DNA of 64,000 bases from Streptococcus sp. X13SY08 (GTDB lineage: Bacteria; Bacillota; Bacilli; Lactobacillales; Streptococcaceae), in assembly GCF_001182825.2 (NCBI RefSeq), contig NZ_LFYO02000002.1, forward strand, positions 911,228-975,227. The letters run 5' to 3'. The notes beneath the pieces were generated by a model. It had not been told where the DNA came from, did no database searches, and saw nothing but the letters and a program-made list of their open reading frames with translations. This document shows, piece after piece, positions 48,187 to 58,290 of the stretch; the first letter of the stretch is position 1; each line of letters opens with the position of its first letter. A program made the position numbers and the translations under genes.

Positions 48187-49124
48187 ATGGTTACTATTAA
48201 AGAAATTGCCGAAAGAGCTAAGGTTTCGCCGGCAACTGTTTCTCGTGTACTTAAACAGGATCAAACGATGTCGGTTAGTCCAGAGACTCGAGAAAATATT
48301 CTTAAGATTGCCCAACATCTCGGCTATACTAAACATCTTAAAAAACCGCCAATGACAGATGTTTCACCTCTGATTGCTATCATACAATGGTTTTCAGAAA
48401 GCGAGGATATAGGCTGATTCGTAGCTTCAATGACTTAACCGATCCAGCCTTACAAGAAGCTGATGGCATGATTGCTATCGGAAAATTTAGTCCTTCACAG
48501 ATTAAAGAATTAGCTCATCTGCAAAAAAATCTTGCTTTCGTCGATAGCGATACCTTAAGTGATGGCTTTTCCTGCGTGACAACTGATTTCAACCGTTCTG
48601 TCGTCCAAGTCATTGAACATTTCCGCCATCAAGGTATAACAGACATCGGACTCATTGCAGGAGAAGAAAAAACCGCTGACCGCCAATTAGGGTTGATTGA
48701 CCCTCGTTTTCGCACCTTTAAGCAGCACATGACCGACCTAAAACTCTACAAGGCTCGCAATGTCTATATCGGTGACTTCTCTGCTCAGTCCGGTTACGAC
48801 CTCATGTCCAAGGCAATAGCGGAGCTGGGGAATGATTTGCCACACGCATTTTTTGCCGCAAGTGATACCTTGGCTGTTGGTGCCCTCCGTGCGCTCCAAG
48901 AAGCGAATATCCCTGTTCCTTCCCGCGTCCAACTCATCTCATTCAATGATACTGCCATTACAAAACAAGTCTATCCGAGACTATCTAGTGTTACCGTATT
49001 TACCGAAGAAATGGGGGCGCAGGCTTTTGACCTGCTTAGCATTCTCTTAGCCCAACCTCAAGATTACCATCCCCGCATGATTAAATTAGGTACTCAATTA
49101 ACCATACGTGAAAGTAGTTATTAA
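48187..49124 (+). pseudogene. LacI/GalR-family regulator, interrupted by a deletion
   Basis: The N-terminal frame has the LacI helix-turn-helix (VTIKEIAERAKVSPATVSRV) and continues to IIQWFSESED. The ligand domain resumes in another frame (GYRLIRSFNDLTDPALQEAD; SDTLAVGALRALQEANIPVP; LISFNDTAI). About 15-20 codons expected between them are missing at about 48405. The start is the ATG at 48187, with GAGGGA upstream. It is divergent from the sugar-binding protein and presumably controls it. Confidence 0.88.
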
Positions 49125-49150
49125 AAAATGCCCAGCAATCGCTGAGCAAT
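49124..49150 (-). terminator. Terminator of the gatCAB operon
   Basis: On the minus strand TGCTCAGC GATT GCTGGGCA is followed by TTTTTTA. Confidence 0.8.
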
Positions 49151-49158
49151 TATCTCTT

Positions 49159-50481
49159 TTATTCTTCTAATAATTTTTGCAATTCTTGCGCTAATAATTG
49201 TTGGGCTACTTGTGGATTGGCTTGTCCTTTCGTCGCCTTCATAAGGAATCCTGTAAAGGCCTTATCCGCATTCCGTTTACCAGACTTGAAGTCAGCAACA
49301 GCTGCTTCGTTATCGGCGAAGACTTGATGAATAATTGGAATCAAGACTGCTGGATCCGATACCTGTACCAAACCTGCTTTTTCCACGTATTCACGCGCAG
49401 AACCACCATTTTTCGCCAAGTGAACAAAAACTTTCTTAGCGATTTTTGATGAAATGGTACCGTCTTGGATAATGGCAATCATTTCCACCAAGTTTTCTGG
49501 CGTCAAAGCAATTTCTTCAATCGTTTTTCCTTCCGCATTCAAGAACTGAGCAACTTCCCCTTGAAGCCAGTTAGACACTTGCTTAGCATCTCCGCCTTTA
49601 GCAACAGCTGCTTCAAAGAAGTCTGACAGGACCTTAGTCGCAGTCAATTGGCCAGCATCATAATCAGACAAGCCCAATTTTTCCACATACTCTGCACGAC
49701 GCTTCAAAAAGTGGAAGGTCTGGTTCAGGGAAATATCGGTAATCCGCTGCGCCTTCTTTCACACGCATGAGGATAGTTCCTTTATTGGCCTCATCATAAC
49801 GACGTGTTTCTTGTTGAATCACGCCTCCGCTACGCAAGATTTTTGCTTGACGCTCCACTTCAAATTCCAGGCCTTTACGGACATTAGAGAATGAATTCAA
49901 GTTTTTCAATTCTGTCTTAGTACCAAATTTCTCCTGACCGTAGGGACGAAGGGAAATATTGGCATCAACACGCATAGAGCCCTCTTCCATCTTCACATCC
50001 GAAATACCTGTGTACTGGATAATTTCTTTAAGGGCTGTCAAGTAAGCATAAGCTTCCTCAGGCGAACGCATATCCGCTTCTGATACAATTTCAATCAATG
50101 GCACACCCTGACGATTGAGATCCACATAAGAGTAACCGTCTGTGCCATGGGTATTTTTACCCGCATCCTCTTCCAAATGGGCCCGTTCTACACGAATTTT
50201 TTTAGTTGAACCATCTTCAAGCGAGATGTTAATCCAAAATAATTCTTACGGTCAAAGTGCATGTGCTGATGAATGTCCATATTGAGCGCCAAGGCCGCCT
50301 TGATCCCCGCATCAATCACGCCCTTGTTCATGACAGGAAGGACCCCAGGAAATGACCAGTCGATGACATTTGTGTTGGCATTTGGATCCTGTCCAAAATG
50401 AGCAGATGATGGAGAGAAAATTTTGGAATTGGTGTTGAGTTCCACGTGGACTTCAAGCCCGATAATGGTTTCAAAGTTCAT
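49159..50481 (-). pseudogene. gatB: Aspartyl/glutamyl-tRNA amidotransferase subunit B, interrupted twice
   Basis: GatB binds mischarged Glu-tRNA-Gln and transfers ammonia from GatA. Three pieces are seen. Residues 1-82 ([20 protein letters not shown] to [10 protein letters not shown]) come first. The middle runs from [11 protein letters not shown] through [14 protein letters not shown] to [10 protein letters not shown]. The C-terminal YqeY-like part starts at [20 protein letters not shown]. The breaks are at about 50236 and 49705. About 21 and 17 codons respectively are absent, each with a frame change. Streptococci lack GlnRS and need GatCAB, so a true double knockout would be lethal. This argues for assembly error. 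Confidence 0.92.
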
Positions 50482-51947
50482 TAGTTTTCACCTCCAAAAA
50501 TAACCGGTTGTTTTTTGTGATAATCTGTTGTCGCTTCAAATGCTGCTGCCGCTTGATAAATGGTCTCTTCAGCATATTTTGGTCCAATCAGCTGCAAACC
50601 AACTGGCAAGCCATCAACAAATCCAGAAGGAATTGAAATCCCAGGAAGACCTGCCAAGTTGACAGGAATGGTCAAAAGATCCGCCAAATACATAGCAACA
50701 GGATTATGACTAAGACCATCCAAATCAAAGGCAACAGTTGGAGCCGTTGGTCCCAAAATCAAATCGTAATCCGCTAAGACTTTTTCAAAATCTTGAATAA
50801 TCAAAGTCCGCACTTGACCAGCCTTCTTGAAGTAAGCATCGTAATAACCAGATGATAAGCTGAAAGTTCCAAGCATGATACGGCGTTTGACCTCGTCACC
50901 AAAACCTTGGCTACGAGTATTGACATAAATCTTGTCCAAATTTTTAGCATCTTCCGCACGGAATCCATAGCGAATACCATCAAAGCGTTGTAAGTTTGAA
51001 GAGGCTTCTGATGATGCGATAATGTAGTAAACCGCAACCCCATACTTGCTGTGTGGCAGGCTAACTTCCTCAATGGTCGCACCTAATTTTTCAAAATGCT
51101 TAGCTGCTTCGAGGATATTTTCCTTAATTTTTGGATCAATTCCCTCACCCAAATACTCTTTTGGAAGAGCAAGTTTGAGCCCCTTGATATCTTGACCAAT
51201 TTTTGAAGTATAGTCTGCAATCTGCACCGGTGCAGAGGTCGAATCTTTGGCATCACTGCTAGCAATGACATTCAAAAGCTGCGCATTTTCCTTAACAGTT
51301 GGCGCAAAAGGACCAATCTGATCCAGTGAGCTACCAAAAGCAATCAATCCATAACGAGAAATTGCTCCATAAGTTGGCTTGAGACCAACAACGCCATTAA
51401 AGGCTGCAGGTTGGCGGATAGAACCACCTGTATCAGACCCCAATGATAAGCGGACTTGACCTGAGGCAACAGCTGTCGCTGAACCACCTGATGATCCACC
51501 AGGAACCTTGTTTTGGTCCCATGCGTTCTTTGTCTTCTTGAAGTAGGACGTCTCCGTTGACCCCCCCATGGCAAACTCATCCATGTTGGTTTTCCCAATG
51601 ACAATCATGTCCTTGCTATAAGCATTTGCTACAGCTGTCGCATCAAAAATGGGCTCATAGTTGTAGAGCATTTTAGAAGCTGCTGTCGTCAAGATTCCAT
51701 TTGTAGAAATATTATCTTTGACTGCAAGGGGAATCCCTGCCATGACATTGTCCGCGTCAATCCCTTTTTCATCAAGCAGCTTAGCCTGTGCTAGCGCAGC
51801 TTCTTCCGCAATCGTAATGAAAGAACCCACCGCTTCTTCACGCGCCTTGATATTCTCAAGTGTGTTTTTGGTCAATTCCGTCGCAGAAATTTCCTTCTTA
51901 ACCAGGAGATCATGCAACTCATCAATCGTTTTATTATGCAATGACAT
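50481..51947 (-). CDS. gatA: Glutamyl-tRNA(Gln) amidotransferase subunit A
   Basis: The 488-residue amidase-signature enzyme releases ammonia from glutamine for GatB. Motifs: [13 protein letters not shown] (catalytic Lys), [14 protein letters not shown] with [20 protein letters not shown] (cis-Ser and Ser nucleophile). The length is normal and the gene is intact. Its start overlaps the gatC stop and its stop overlaps the gatB start (TAATG in both cases), so the three are translationally coupled. Confidence 0.97.
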   Translation of the reverse strand: MSLHNKTIDELHDLLVKKEISATELTKNTLENIKAREEAVGSFITIAEEAALAQAKLLDEKGIDADNVMAGIPLAVKDNISTNGILTTAASKMLYNYEPIFDATAVANAYSKDMIVIGKTNMDEFAMGGSTETSYFKKTKNAWDQNKVPGGSSGGSATAVASGQVRLSLGSDTGGSIRQPAAFNGVVGLKPTYGAISRYGLIAFGSSLDQIGPFAPTVKENAQLLNVIASSDAKDSTSAPVQIADYTSKIGQDIKGLKLALPKEYLGEGIDPKIKENILEAAKHFEKLGATIEEVSLPHSKYGVAVYYIIASSEASSNLQRFDGIRYGFRAEDAKNLDKIYVNTRSQGFGDEVKRRIMLGTFSLSSGYYDAYFKKAGQVRTLIIQDFEKVLADYDLILGPTAPTVAFDLDGLSHNPVAMYLADLLTIPVNLAGLPGISIPSGFVDGLPVGLQLIGPKYAEETIYQAAAAFEATTDYHKKQPVIFGGEN

Positions 51948-52249
51948 TACGCATCTCCTCCGTCCTCTAAGATAGCTGGTACCTTGATAAAGTTGTTCTC
52001 TTTTTCAGGTACATTTTTAAATAGCAGAGCTCGGTCCGTTCCTTTTTCTGCCACATCCTCACGGATGACTGTTTTTCGATCCGCCATAGTAGTTGTAACT
52101 GATACACCAGTCGTATCTACTTCGTTTAGTAGCTCAACCATATCCACAATTTTTGACAAAGTCGTCGCAAATTCAGCTGTTTGCGCATCCGAAAAAGACA
52201 ACTTGGATAACTTAGCCACATGACGTACTTCTTCTTCAGAAATCTTCAT
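51947..52249 (-). CDS. gatC: Glutamyl-tRNA(Gln) amidotransferase subunit C
   Basis: The 100-residue GatC stabilises the GatAB complex. The typical start is [19 protein letters not shown], and [13 protein letters not shown] sequence ([16 protein letters not shown]) is present. The start is the ATG at 52247-52249, with AGAGGAGAAACC upstream. It is the first gene of gatCAB. Confidence 0.95.
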   Translation of the reverse strand: MKISEEEVRHVAKLSKLSFSDAQTAEFATTLSKIVDMVELLNEVDTTGVSVTTTMADRKTVIREDVAEKGTDRALLFKNVPEKENNFIKVPAILEDGGDA

Positions 52250-52341
52250 TGGTTTCTCCTCTATCATTCCAATATCATTCTCATCATTATACCATATTTC
52301 TCATTGATTTTTTAGACTAAAAATACGGAATCTAGCAATCA

Positions 52342-52370
52342 AAAAAGGCCGGAAAATCTTCCCACGCCTT
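52342..52370 (-). terminator. Terminator of the rhodanese operon
   Basis: On the minus strand AAAGGC..GGGAAGATTTTCC..GCC is followed by TTTTTTG, just after the last rhodanese gene. Confidence 0.75.
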
Positions 52371-52377
52371 TTGTTTT

Positions 52378-52677
52378 TTAAATTTCTAATTTGCCCATCC
52401 AGGCACTAGTTCCACCAATAATATTTGTCACATCGCAACCTTGACCTGCTAAGAAAGCACAAACTTGCATAGAGCGACCACCCGTTTGGCAAATGATATG
52501 GTAAGGTTTGTCCTTAGGTAACGCAGCATAACGAGCCACTAATTCGCTCAAAGGAAGATTTATGGCACCTGGCACATGACCAGCTTCATATTCATAGACT
52601 TTTCGAACATCCACCATATTTAAATTCTTAGCCTCCAAATCAACAACAATATCCGCAATATCATCATTTTTAATCAT
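52378..52677 (-). CDS. Rhodanese-domain protein
   Basis: The 99-residue single rhodanese domain is a sulfurtransferase. The active-site loop IICQTGGRSM carries the persulfide cysteine, and MVDVRKVYEYEAGHVPGAIN is the family motif. Its start overlaps the end of the CoA-disulfide-reductase/rhodanese frame by 8 bases. It is the last gene of a CstR-type sulfur-stress operon. Confidence 0.9.
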   Translation of the reverse strand: MIKNDDIADIVVDLEAKNLNMVDVRKVYEYEAGHVPGAINLPLSELVARYAALPKDKPYHIICQTGGRSMQVCAFLAGQGCDVTNIIGGTSAWMGKLEI

Positions 52678-54326
52678 GAAGTAACTCCTCCGGCCTTACC
52701 GTACTATAAAGAGAATAGGCTCCGTCCAAATTCGCGACAGTAAAGCCATTTTGCTTGAGAATCCGCTCCGCAATATAAGAGCGCAAACCACTATGACAGC
52801 TGACAATGTATTCCTTGTTCTTGTCCAGTTCATCCAGATGCGCTCGCAGATTATCTAGGGGAATATGAATCGCATCAGGGAATCGACCAGCCAATATTTC
52901 TTCTGGATTCCGAACATCTAGCAAAATCTTTCCCTTGGCTAACTCATCCTGCAATTCATACCACTAAACACACTCCCTGAAACCCTCCGCCAAGTTGCTA
53001 GCTGCATAGCCAATCATGTTAACAGGATCTTTAGCAGAGCCAAACGGTGGAGCATAGGTGAACTCTAACTCTGGTAAATCAAAGATGGTCAAACCAGCCT
53101 TGATAGCGGTCGCCAGAATATCAATTCGCTTATCTACACCCTTTTTACCAACAGCCTGAGCACCGTAGATGACCCCAGTTTTTGGATTAAAAACTAATTT
53201 CATGGTAATAGATGTCGCTCCTGGATAATAGCCTGCATGGTCATTTCCTGTCGTGTGTACCACAGCGACATCTTCGAAATATTGACGAGCCACACGCTCA
53301 CTCAGTCCGGCTGAAGCAGCTGCCATATCAAATTGCAGTTCCAATACTTCCCTTATTTGCACGCTTCTGTCCAGCAATGACATCTGCCACCTGACGCCCC
53401 TGACGGTTAGCAGGATTAGCAAGGGAAATGAGAGCATCCTGACCAGTAATCTAGTTCTCAACTACAATGGCATCCCCAACCGCATAAATATCTGCTAGAT
53501 TAGTTTGGTAATTTTCATCTACTAAAATTCCACCACGTAGACCTAATTCAACGCCCGCGTCTTTAGCCAAATTATTTTCTGGCTGCACACCTACAGACAA
53601 AATTGTCAAATCAGATTCTAGTTCACTACCATCTTCCATGACAAGGATTTTCCCATTATCTTTGAAAACTTGTGCTGATTGTCCCGTAATAACTTTAATA
53701 CCATTTTGGACCAATTCCGCTTCAATAAAAGCTGCCATTTCCTCATCTAAAGGTGGTAACACATGAGGAGCCTTTTCAATGAGAGTTACGTTGATACCCT
53801 TCTTAGCTAGACTTTCAGCCATTTCAAGACCGATAAATCCAGCCCCAATAACCGTTGCTTGACCAGAAGTTGTATGTTTTAACTGAGCCATAATCTTATC
53901 TAAATCAGGAATATTACGCAAAGTAAAAACATTTGTTGCTTCATTTAAGCCTTCCATTGGTGGGACAAAAGGCTTAGCCCCTGGTGACAAGATAAGCTTG
54001 TCATAACTCTCCGTATAAGTTTCACACTTAGTGCGGACTGTTACTTCTTTTAAATCAGGATCAATAGCCAGAACCTCTGTTTCTGGACGGACATCCAGCT
54101 CAAAACGAGCTTTAAGACGTTCTGGAGTTTGCACCAAAAGACTAGAGCGTTTCTCAATCTCCCCTGAAACATGGAAAGGAAGACCACAGTTCGCAAAGGA
54201 CACATATGGTCCCTTGTCAAAAACAATAATTTCCGTATCTTCCATCTGACGACGCAAACGAGTTGCTGCCGACATACCGCCAGTTACACCACCCACAATA
54301 ACGATTTTCATCCTATTTTCATCCAA
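52670..54326 (-). pseudogene. CoA-disulfide reductase-rhodanese fusion, with two amber codons and a small deletion
   Basis: The full product would be a FAD/NAD-dependent reductase (GGVTGGMSAATRLRR; redox Cys in VSFANCGLPFHVSG; DIYAVGDAIVV) with a C-terminal rhodanese domain (ILLDVRNPEEILAGRFPDAI; IVSCHSGLRS). It would act on CoA persulfides or polysulfides. The frame holds three lesions: TAG after VVEN (53451-53453), a loss of about 11 bases at about 53330 between SIGTAI and FDMAAAS, and TAG at 52964-52966 in ECV-stop-WYELQDE. Both ambers fit CAG to TAG changes. The reading frame is otherwise well conserved, which points to recent real decay. Confidence 0.88.
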
Positions 54327-54645
54327 CTATTTTCCCATGATAGGCGGACATGCCACCTCTCACATTAATGACTTCATAACCTTTTGCTGCCAACATACTT
54401 GCCGCGCGTTTACTTCGCATACCAGACTGACAAATCACATATATTTTTCCATCTTTAGATTCTTGATAAGTCGGAATTAGGTCCAAAGGAAAACTCCTGG
54501 CCTGACGAATATGCCCGCTACGGTATTCTTTAGGAGTTCGAACATCCAACAATCGAACTTTCTCATCTTTCAAAATGGCTTCTAATTCGTCGGTAGAAAT
54601 ACTCTCCGATGACTTGGGAAATATTTTTTTAAAAAAACGAAACAT
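54319..54645 (-). CDS. Rhodanese-like protein, first gene of the sulfur-stress operon
   Basis: The 108-residue protein has a basic, hydrophobic N-terminus (MFRFFKKIFP) and a rhodanese domain (LLDVRTPKEYRSGHIRQARS; active loop VICQSGMRSKRA). Its promoter overlaps a CsoR-type operator. The reductase gene starts before this one stops. It probably handles persulfides. Confidence 0.88.
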   Translation of the reverse strand: MFRFFKKIFPKSSESISTDELEAILKDEKVRLLDVRTPKEYRSGHIRQARSFPLDLIPTYQESKDGKIYVICQSGMRSKRAASMLAAKGYEVINVRGGMSAYHGKIVG

Positions 54646-54660
54646 GACTACTTCTTTTTT

Positions 54661-54676
54661 ATACCCACTGGGGTAT
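54661..54676. promoter_or_regulatory. CsoR/CstR-type operator at the rhodanese promoter
   Basis: ATACCCACTGGGGTAT is a near-perfect palindrome of the TACCC-n-GGGTA kind bound by CsoR/CstR proteins. It overlaps the -10 of a minus-strand promoter (TTGTTT, 17-base spacer, TATACC) that reads the rhodanese genes. The regulator gene lies divergently 110 bases away. Confidence 0.8.
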
Positions 54677-54737
54677 ATTCAAATGATAGCATATAAACAA
54701 TACAAATGTCAACCAGAAAGATTGCAACCATTCTAGA

Positions 54738-54766
54738 TTGACAAATGACCCCCTCGTCCGTATAAT
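54738..54766 (+). promoter_or_regulatory. Promoter of the CstR-like gene
   Basis: A -35 TTGACA (54738-54743), a 17-base spacer and a -10 TATAAT (54761-54766) form a consensus promoter. The spacer contains ACCCCCTCGTCCGT, a degenerate operator-like sequence that could allow autoregulation. Confidence 0.75.
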
Positions 54767-54789
54767 GAAATAACAGAAAGGGAACCCAG

Positions 54790-55050
54790 ATGAAAGCAGA
54801 AAAAAAAGATATCCTTAATCGCCTCAAGCGAGCTGAAGGTCAACTCCGAGGCATCCAAAAAATGATTGAAGATGAACAAGAATGTATTGACATTGTCACT
54901 CAACTCACTGCTGTTCGCTCAAGTATCAATCGCACCTTGGGACTTGTCATCAGCAATCAAATCACCCTCGCCCTCCAAGATCCCAACTTGGATATTCACC
55001 AACAAGAATCCAAACTTCAACAAGCTTTAGATTTGATTGTAAAAAAATAA
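54790..55050 (+). CDS. CsoR/CstR-family repressor
   Basis: The 86-residue DUF156 protein reads KKDILNRLKRAEGQLRGIQK and DEQECIDIVTQLTAVRSSIN. Family members sense copper (Cys-His-Cys) or persulfides (two Cys, CstR). Here I see only one cysteine, residue 32. The second sensor position (VISNQITLAL) has no Cys or His. Context (rhodanese and CoA-disulfide reductase genes, divergent, shared operator region) argues for a CstR-like sulfur role. How a single-Cys protein would sense is unclear. Confidence 0.85.
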   Translation: MKAEKKDILNRLKRAEGQLRGIQKMIEDEQECIDIVTQLTAVRSSINRTLGLVISNQITLALQDPNLDIHQQESKLQQALDLIVKK

Positions 55051-55064
55051 TTTCAAATACAAAA

Positions 55065-55107
55065 AAACACTCCCGAATCTATGTTACTAGATTGCAAGGA
55101 GTGTTTT
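55065..55107 (+). terminator. Terminator of the CstR-like gene
   Basis: AAACACTCC and GGAGTGTTT pair, with a second inner stem (GAATCTA/TAGATT), followed by TTTCTT. The 55108-55390 stretch holds no feature that I recognise. Confidence 0.85.
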
Positions 55108-55390
55108 CTTATATCTCATTTTAAAGACTGAAATCCTTTATTCGCTCTTCTATGTTCCAAGACCATCAAAATATACAATTGAAATATATCTTTTTTCTTA
55201 AATGTTCTCAATTCTCAAATCATTTTTAGGATCATTGAAAAAAGGATCATTTTTCTCTGTTCAATTTGTCACAGCTGAAAAGGTTACTAGCAATGATTGT
55301 ATTCTAGATTGTAGATGCTATGATGGTTGTCGGGATGCATAGGGTGAAAAGCTGTGCTTCAAGACGAATTTCAATTTTCTGTTCTATCTA

Positions 55391-56179
55391 TTAATAGTCA
55401 TGTTTCTTAATTTCGTCAAAAATGGCTGGTATCAGGACCTTCAGATAAGTTCCCTTCATTCCAAGCGAGCGACTCTCAATAATTCCTGCACTCTCTAATT
55501 TACGAAGAGCATTGACAATAACAGAGCGTGTAATTCCTATACGATCAGCGATGACAGAAGCGGTTAATTGCCCCTCATTTCCATTCAACTCTCCCAAGAT
55601 AGCTGAAACAGCTTTCATTTCTGAGTAGGATAGAGTATTAACTGCCATAGTCACTGCGGCACGACGACGGATATTTTTCTCATCTTCTTCTCTTTGGAAA
55701 TTCAACAATTGAATCCCGACTACGGTGGAAGCAATCTCTACCAAGATCAAATCATCATCACTAAATTGACCATCATTACGCCAAATCAAGAGCGAACCAA
55801 AACGAATCCCCGTCACATGAATGGGAGCAATGGTCGTTACACTATCTGGATAGGTTTCACGCAATTCAACTGGAATCGCCGTCAACTCACTTTCAGCAGA
55901 TAAATTGGCTTGGGTATCATAAACACGACCTGCAGCCTTGATATAGTCCTCTGGAAATTGCTTAGATGTGAAAAATTCCTCAACACGATCATTGTTAAGC
56001 TTATACTTCATAAAGTAGCCCAAAACTTCACCCTCGCTATTGAAGATACAAGCATTACAGTCTATAATATCTGACAAATGCTCCGCTATGGTGTTGTATG
56101 GCAATTCTTCTGACAATTGTTCCTCAGAACGCTTCAAAATCGAAGTAATGTCTCGCGTTTTTTCTAATAAAGTAACCAT
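55391..56179 (-). CDS. codY: Global regulator CodY
   Basis: The 262-residue repressor senses branched-chain amino acids (and GTP in some species). An N-terminal GAF domain ([14 protein letters not shown] to [11 protein letters not shown]) is followed by a winged helix ([32 protein letters not shown]). The length is typical. A CodY box lies just upstream. It follows the aminotransferase gene, as in other streptococci. Confidence 0.97.
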   Translation of the reverse strand: MVTLLEKTRDITSILKRSEEQLSEELPYNTIAEHLSDIIDCNACIFNSEGEVLGYFMKYKLNNDRVEEFFTSKQFPEDYIKAAGRVYDTQANLSAESELTAIPVELRETYPDSVTTIAPIHVTGIRFGSLLIWRNDGQFSDDDLILVEIASTVVGIQLLNFQREEDEKNIRRRAAVTMAVNTLSYSEMKAVSAILGELNGNEGQLTASVIADRIGITRSVIVNALRKLESAGIIESRSLGMKGTYLKVLIPAIFDEIKKHDY

Positions 56180-56238
56180 ATTTTCCTCTTTACACTATAA
56201 TTGTTCACATTATACCAAAAATCACGCTGAATTTCAAC

Positions 56239-56253
56239 AATTATCAGAAAATT
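56239..56253. promoter_or_regulatory. CodY box upstream of codY
   Basis: AATTATCAGAAAATT matches the CodY consensus AATTTTCWGAAAATT at 14 of 15 positions, between the aminotransferase stop and the codY start. It indicates autoregulation. Confidence 0.85.
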
Positions 56254-56345
56254 GCATATTATTCAATAATATTATCCTTTCAACAAAAAATCTCTAAAAA
56301 ATGCATGTTTAAACACTTTTTAGAGAAAGATTATTCATATAAATG

Positions 56346-57560
56346 TTAACGACGGTACTGGTGAAGGAAACGTGCCATTTTCTCCTCTAAATCGCCTAAT
56401 TCTTCCACCGTTGGCAAATACACAATACGGAAGTGTTCTGGATCCTTCCAATTAAACCCACGACCATGTACCAACATGACCTTCTCTTGCTTCAAGAAAT
56501 CCAAGACAAACTGCTCATCGTCTTCAATAGCGTACATTTCGCGATCAATTTTCGGGAAAATATAGAGGCCTGCTTGAGGTTTAACTGCTGACAAACCAGG
56601 AATATTATTGATGGCATTGTAAATAAAGTTCCGCTGTTCATAAATCCGACCACCAGGTAGCAAGAGTTTATCTATAGATTGTCGACCTCCCATCGAGGTT
56701 TGAACAATCTGCTGCGCCAAAACATTTGAGCACAAACGCATATTAGCCAGCATGTTGATGCCTTCAATATAACCTTTAACATGCTTTTTAGGACCTGACA
56801 AAACCATCCAGCCAACACGGAACCCTGCTACGCGGTGAGATTTTGACAAACCATTCATGGACACACAAAAAACATCTGGTGCAAGACTAGCAATTGCCAC
56901 ATGCTCTCCACCATCCATTACCAAGCGATCGTAGATTTCATCCGCAAAAATAATTAACTCATTTTGACGCGCGATCTCGACGATTGCTTCCAAAACTTCT
57001 TTAGGATATAGAGCGCCTGTTGGATTATTTGGGTTGATAATAACAATGGCCTTGGTGCGAGGAGTAATTTTAGACTTGATATCAGCAATATCTGGATACC
57101 AGCTAGCTGCTTCGTCACAGATATAATGAACTGCATGTCCGCTACCTAGACTAATACAAGCTGTCCAAAGAGGATAATCTGGCATAGGTACCAAGACCTC
57201 ATCCCCATCATCCAAGAGGGCTTGCATAGATATAGAAATCAATTCAGAAACCCCATTTCCCATGTAAATATCTTCCACATCTACCTCAGGAAAATTCTTG
57301 AGTTGGCAATACTGCATAACAGCTTTACGAGCAGAAAAAAGCCCCTTTGAATCGGAATATCCTTCACTATTTCGAGCGTTGGTAATCAAGTCACGGATAA
57401 CTTCATCTGGCGCTGTAAAGCCAAACTCGGCTGGATTTCCTGTATTTAAACGAAGAATTTTTTCACCATTGGCGCGCATACGATTGGCTTCATCCAATAC
57501 GGGTCCACGAATATCATAGGCCACATGGTCTAATTTCATCGATTTATCAAATTGTCTCAT
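56346..57560 (-). CDS. Alanine-type PLP aminotransferase (class I)
   Basis: The 404-residue enzyme is of the AlaT/AspC-like class I family. Motifs: NTGNPAEFGF, the NPNNPTGALY substrate loop, ADEIYDRLVM, and the PLP lysine in SMNGLSKSHRVAGFRVGW. This family in streptococci is usually annotated as alanine aminotransferase and lies directly upstream of codY. A degenerate CodY-like sequence (AATTCAGAAAATA) lies upstream of it at 57602-57614. Confidence 0.92.
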   Translation of the reverse strand: MRQFDKSMKLDHVAYDIRGPVLDEANRMRANGEKILRLNTGNPAEFGFTAPDEVIRDLITNARNSEGYSDSKGLFSARKAVMQYCQLKNFPEVDVEDIYMGNGVSELISISMQALLDDGDEVLVPMPDYPLWTACISLGSGHAVHYICDEAASWYPDIADIKSKITPRTKAIVIINPNNPTGALYPKEVLEAIVEIARQNELIIFADEIYDRLVMDGGEHVAIASLAPDVFCVSMNGLSKSHRVAGFRVGWMVLSGPKKHVKGYIEGINMLANMRLCSNVLAQQIVQTSMGGRQSIDKLLLPGGRIYEQRNFIYNAINNIPGLSAVKPQAGLYIFPKIDREMYAIEDDEQFVLDFLKQEKVMLVHGRGFNWKDPEHFRIVYLPTVEELGDLEEKMARFLHQYRR

Positions 57561-57735
57561 GGTCGTTTCCTCGACTTTCTAATGCTATTATTTTAGCTCA
57601 AAATTCAGAAAATAACAAGAAAGAGTTTACTTTTTGAGTGAGAAGGTTTACAATATAGATAGAAAATATTTTGATATTCATTTATCTTCGCACACGAGCA
57701 CTCGCTCCCCTTCTCGTCATAAGGAGGTAGACACT

Positions 57736-58188
57736 ATGACTCAAACTTATCACACTATTTTGGTAGCTGTAGATGGCTCTACTGGAGCCGAATTGGCACT
57801 CCACAAAGCCATTCATGTCGCAAAACGAAATCAAGCACGTTTGATTATCGCGCATGTCATTGATACACGTGCCCTTCATAATGTTGCTGCATTTGATGCC
57901 TCTGTCTACGAATCTTTGGAAAACGAAGCAAAAGATTTATTAGCAGAGTACCAACAAAAAGCACACAATGCAGGTCTAGAAGATGTCCAAATCGTCATTG
58001 AATTTGGTAATCCTAAGACACTCTTAGCTGTAGATATTCCCGAACAAACTGGAGCTGATCTCATGCTTCTCGGTGCTACAGGTCTCAATGCCTTTGAGCG
58101 CCTGCTAATTGGCTCTTCATCTGAGTACATTCTCCGCCATGCGAATATTGACCTCTTGGTCGTACGAAATGCCGATAAAAGTTTATAA
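57736..58188 (+). CDS. Universal stress protein UspA family
   Basis: The 150-residue single-domain Usp protein reads ILVAVDGSTGAELALHKAIH and LMLLGATGLNAFERLLIGSS, with an ATP-binding G-2x-G-9x-GS type motif. The start is the ATG at 57736, after a perfect AAGGAGG. It is divergent from the aminotransferase gene and has its own terminator. Confidence 0.93.
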   Translation: MTQTYHTILVAVDGSTGAELALHKAIHVAKRNQARLIIAHVIDTRALHNVAAFDASVYESLENEAKDLLAEYQQKAHNAGLEDVQIVIEFGNPKTLLAVDIPEQTGADLMLLGATGLNAFERLLIGSSSEYILRHANIDLLVVRNADKSL

Positions 58189-58202
58189 AACACCATAAAA
58201 AA

Positions 58203-58232
58203 TGACCCCTTCCAAACATCTGAAAGGGGTCA
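58203..58232. terminator. Terminator after usp
   Basis: TGACCCCTT and AAGGGGTCA form a 9-bp stem. Plus-strand transcripts end in CTTTTTATT. The A-run on the other side makes it bidirectional for the convergent isochorismatase gene. Confidence 0.88.
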
Positions 58233-58290
58233 CTTTTTATTGGGGAAACTTCTTATCTATATATGAAATGAAAGTTCTGTCTCTACACTA

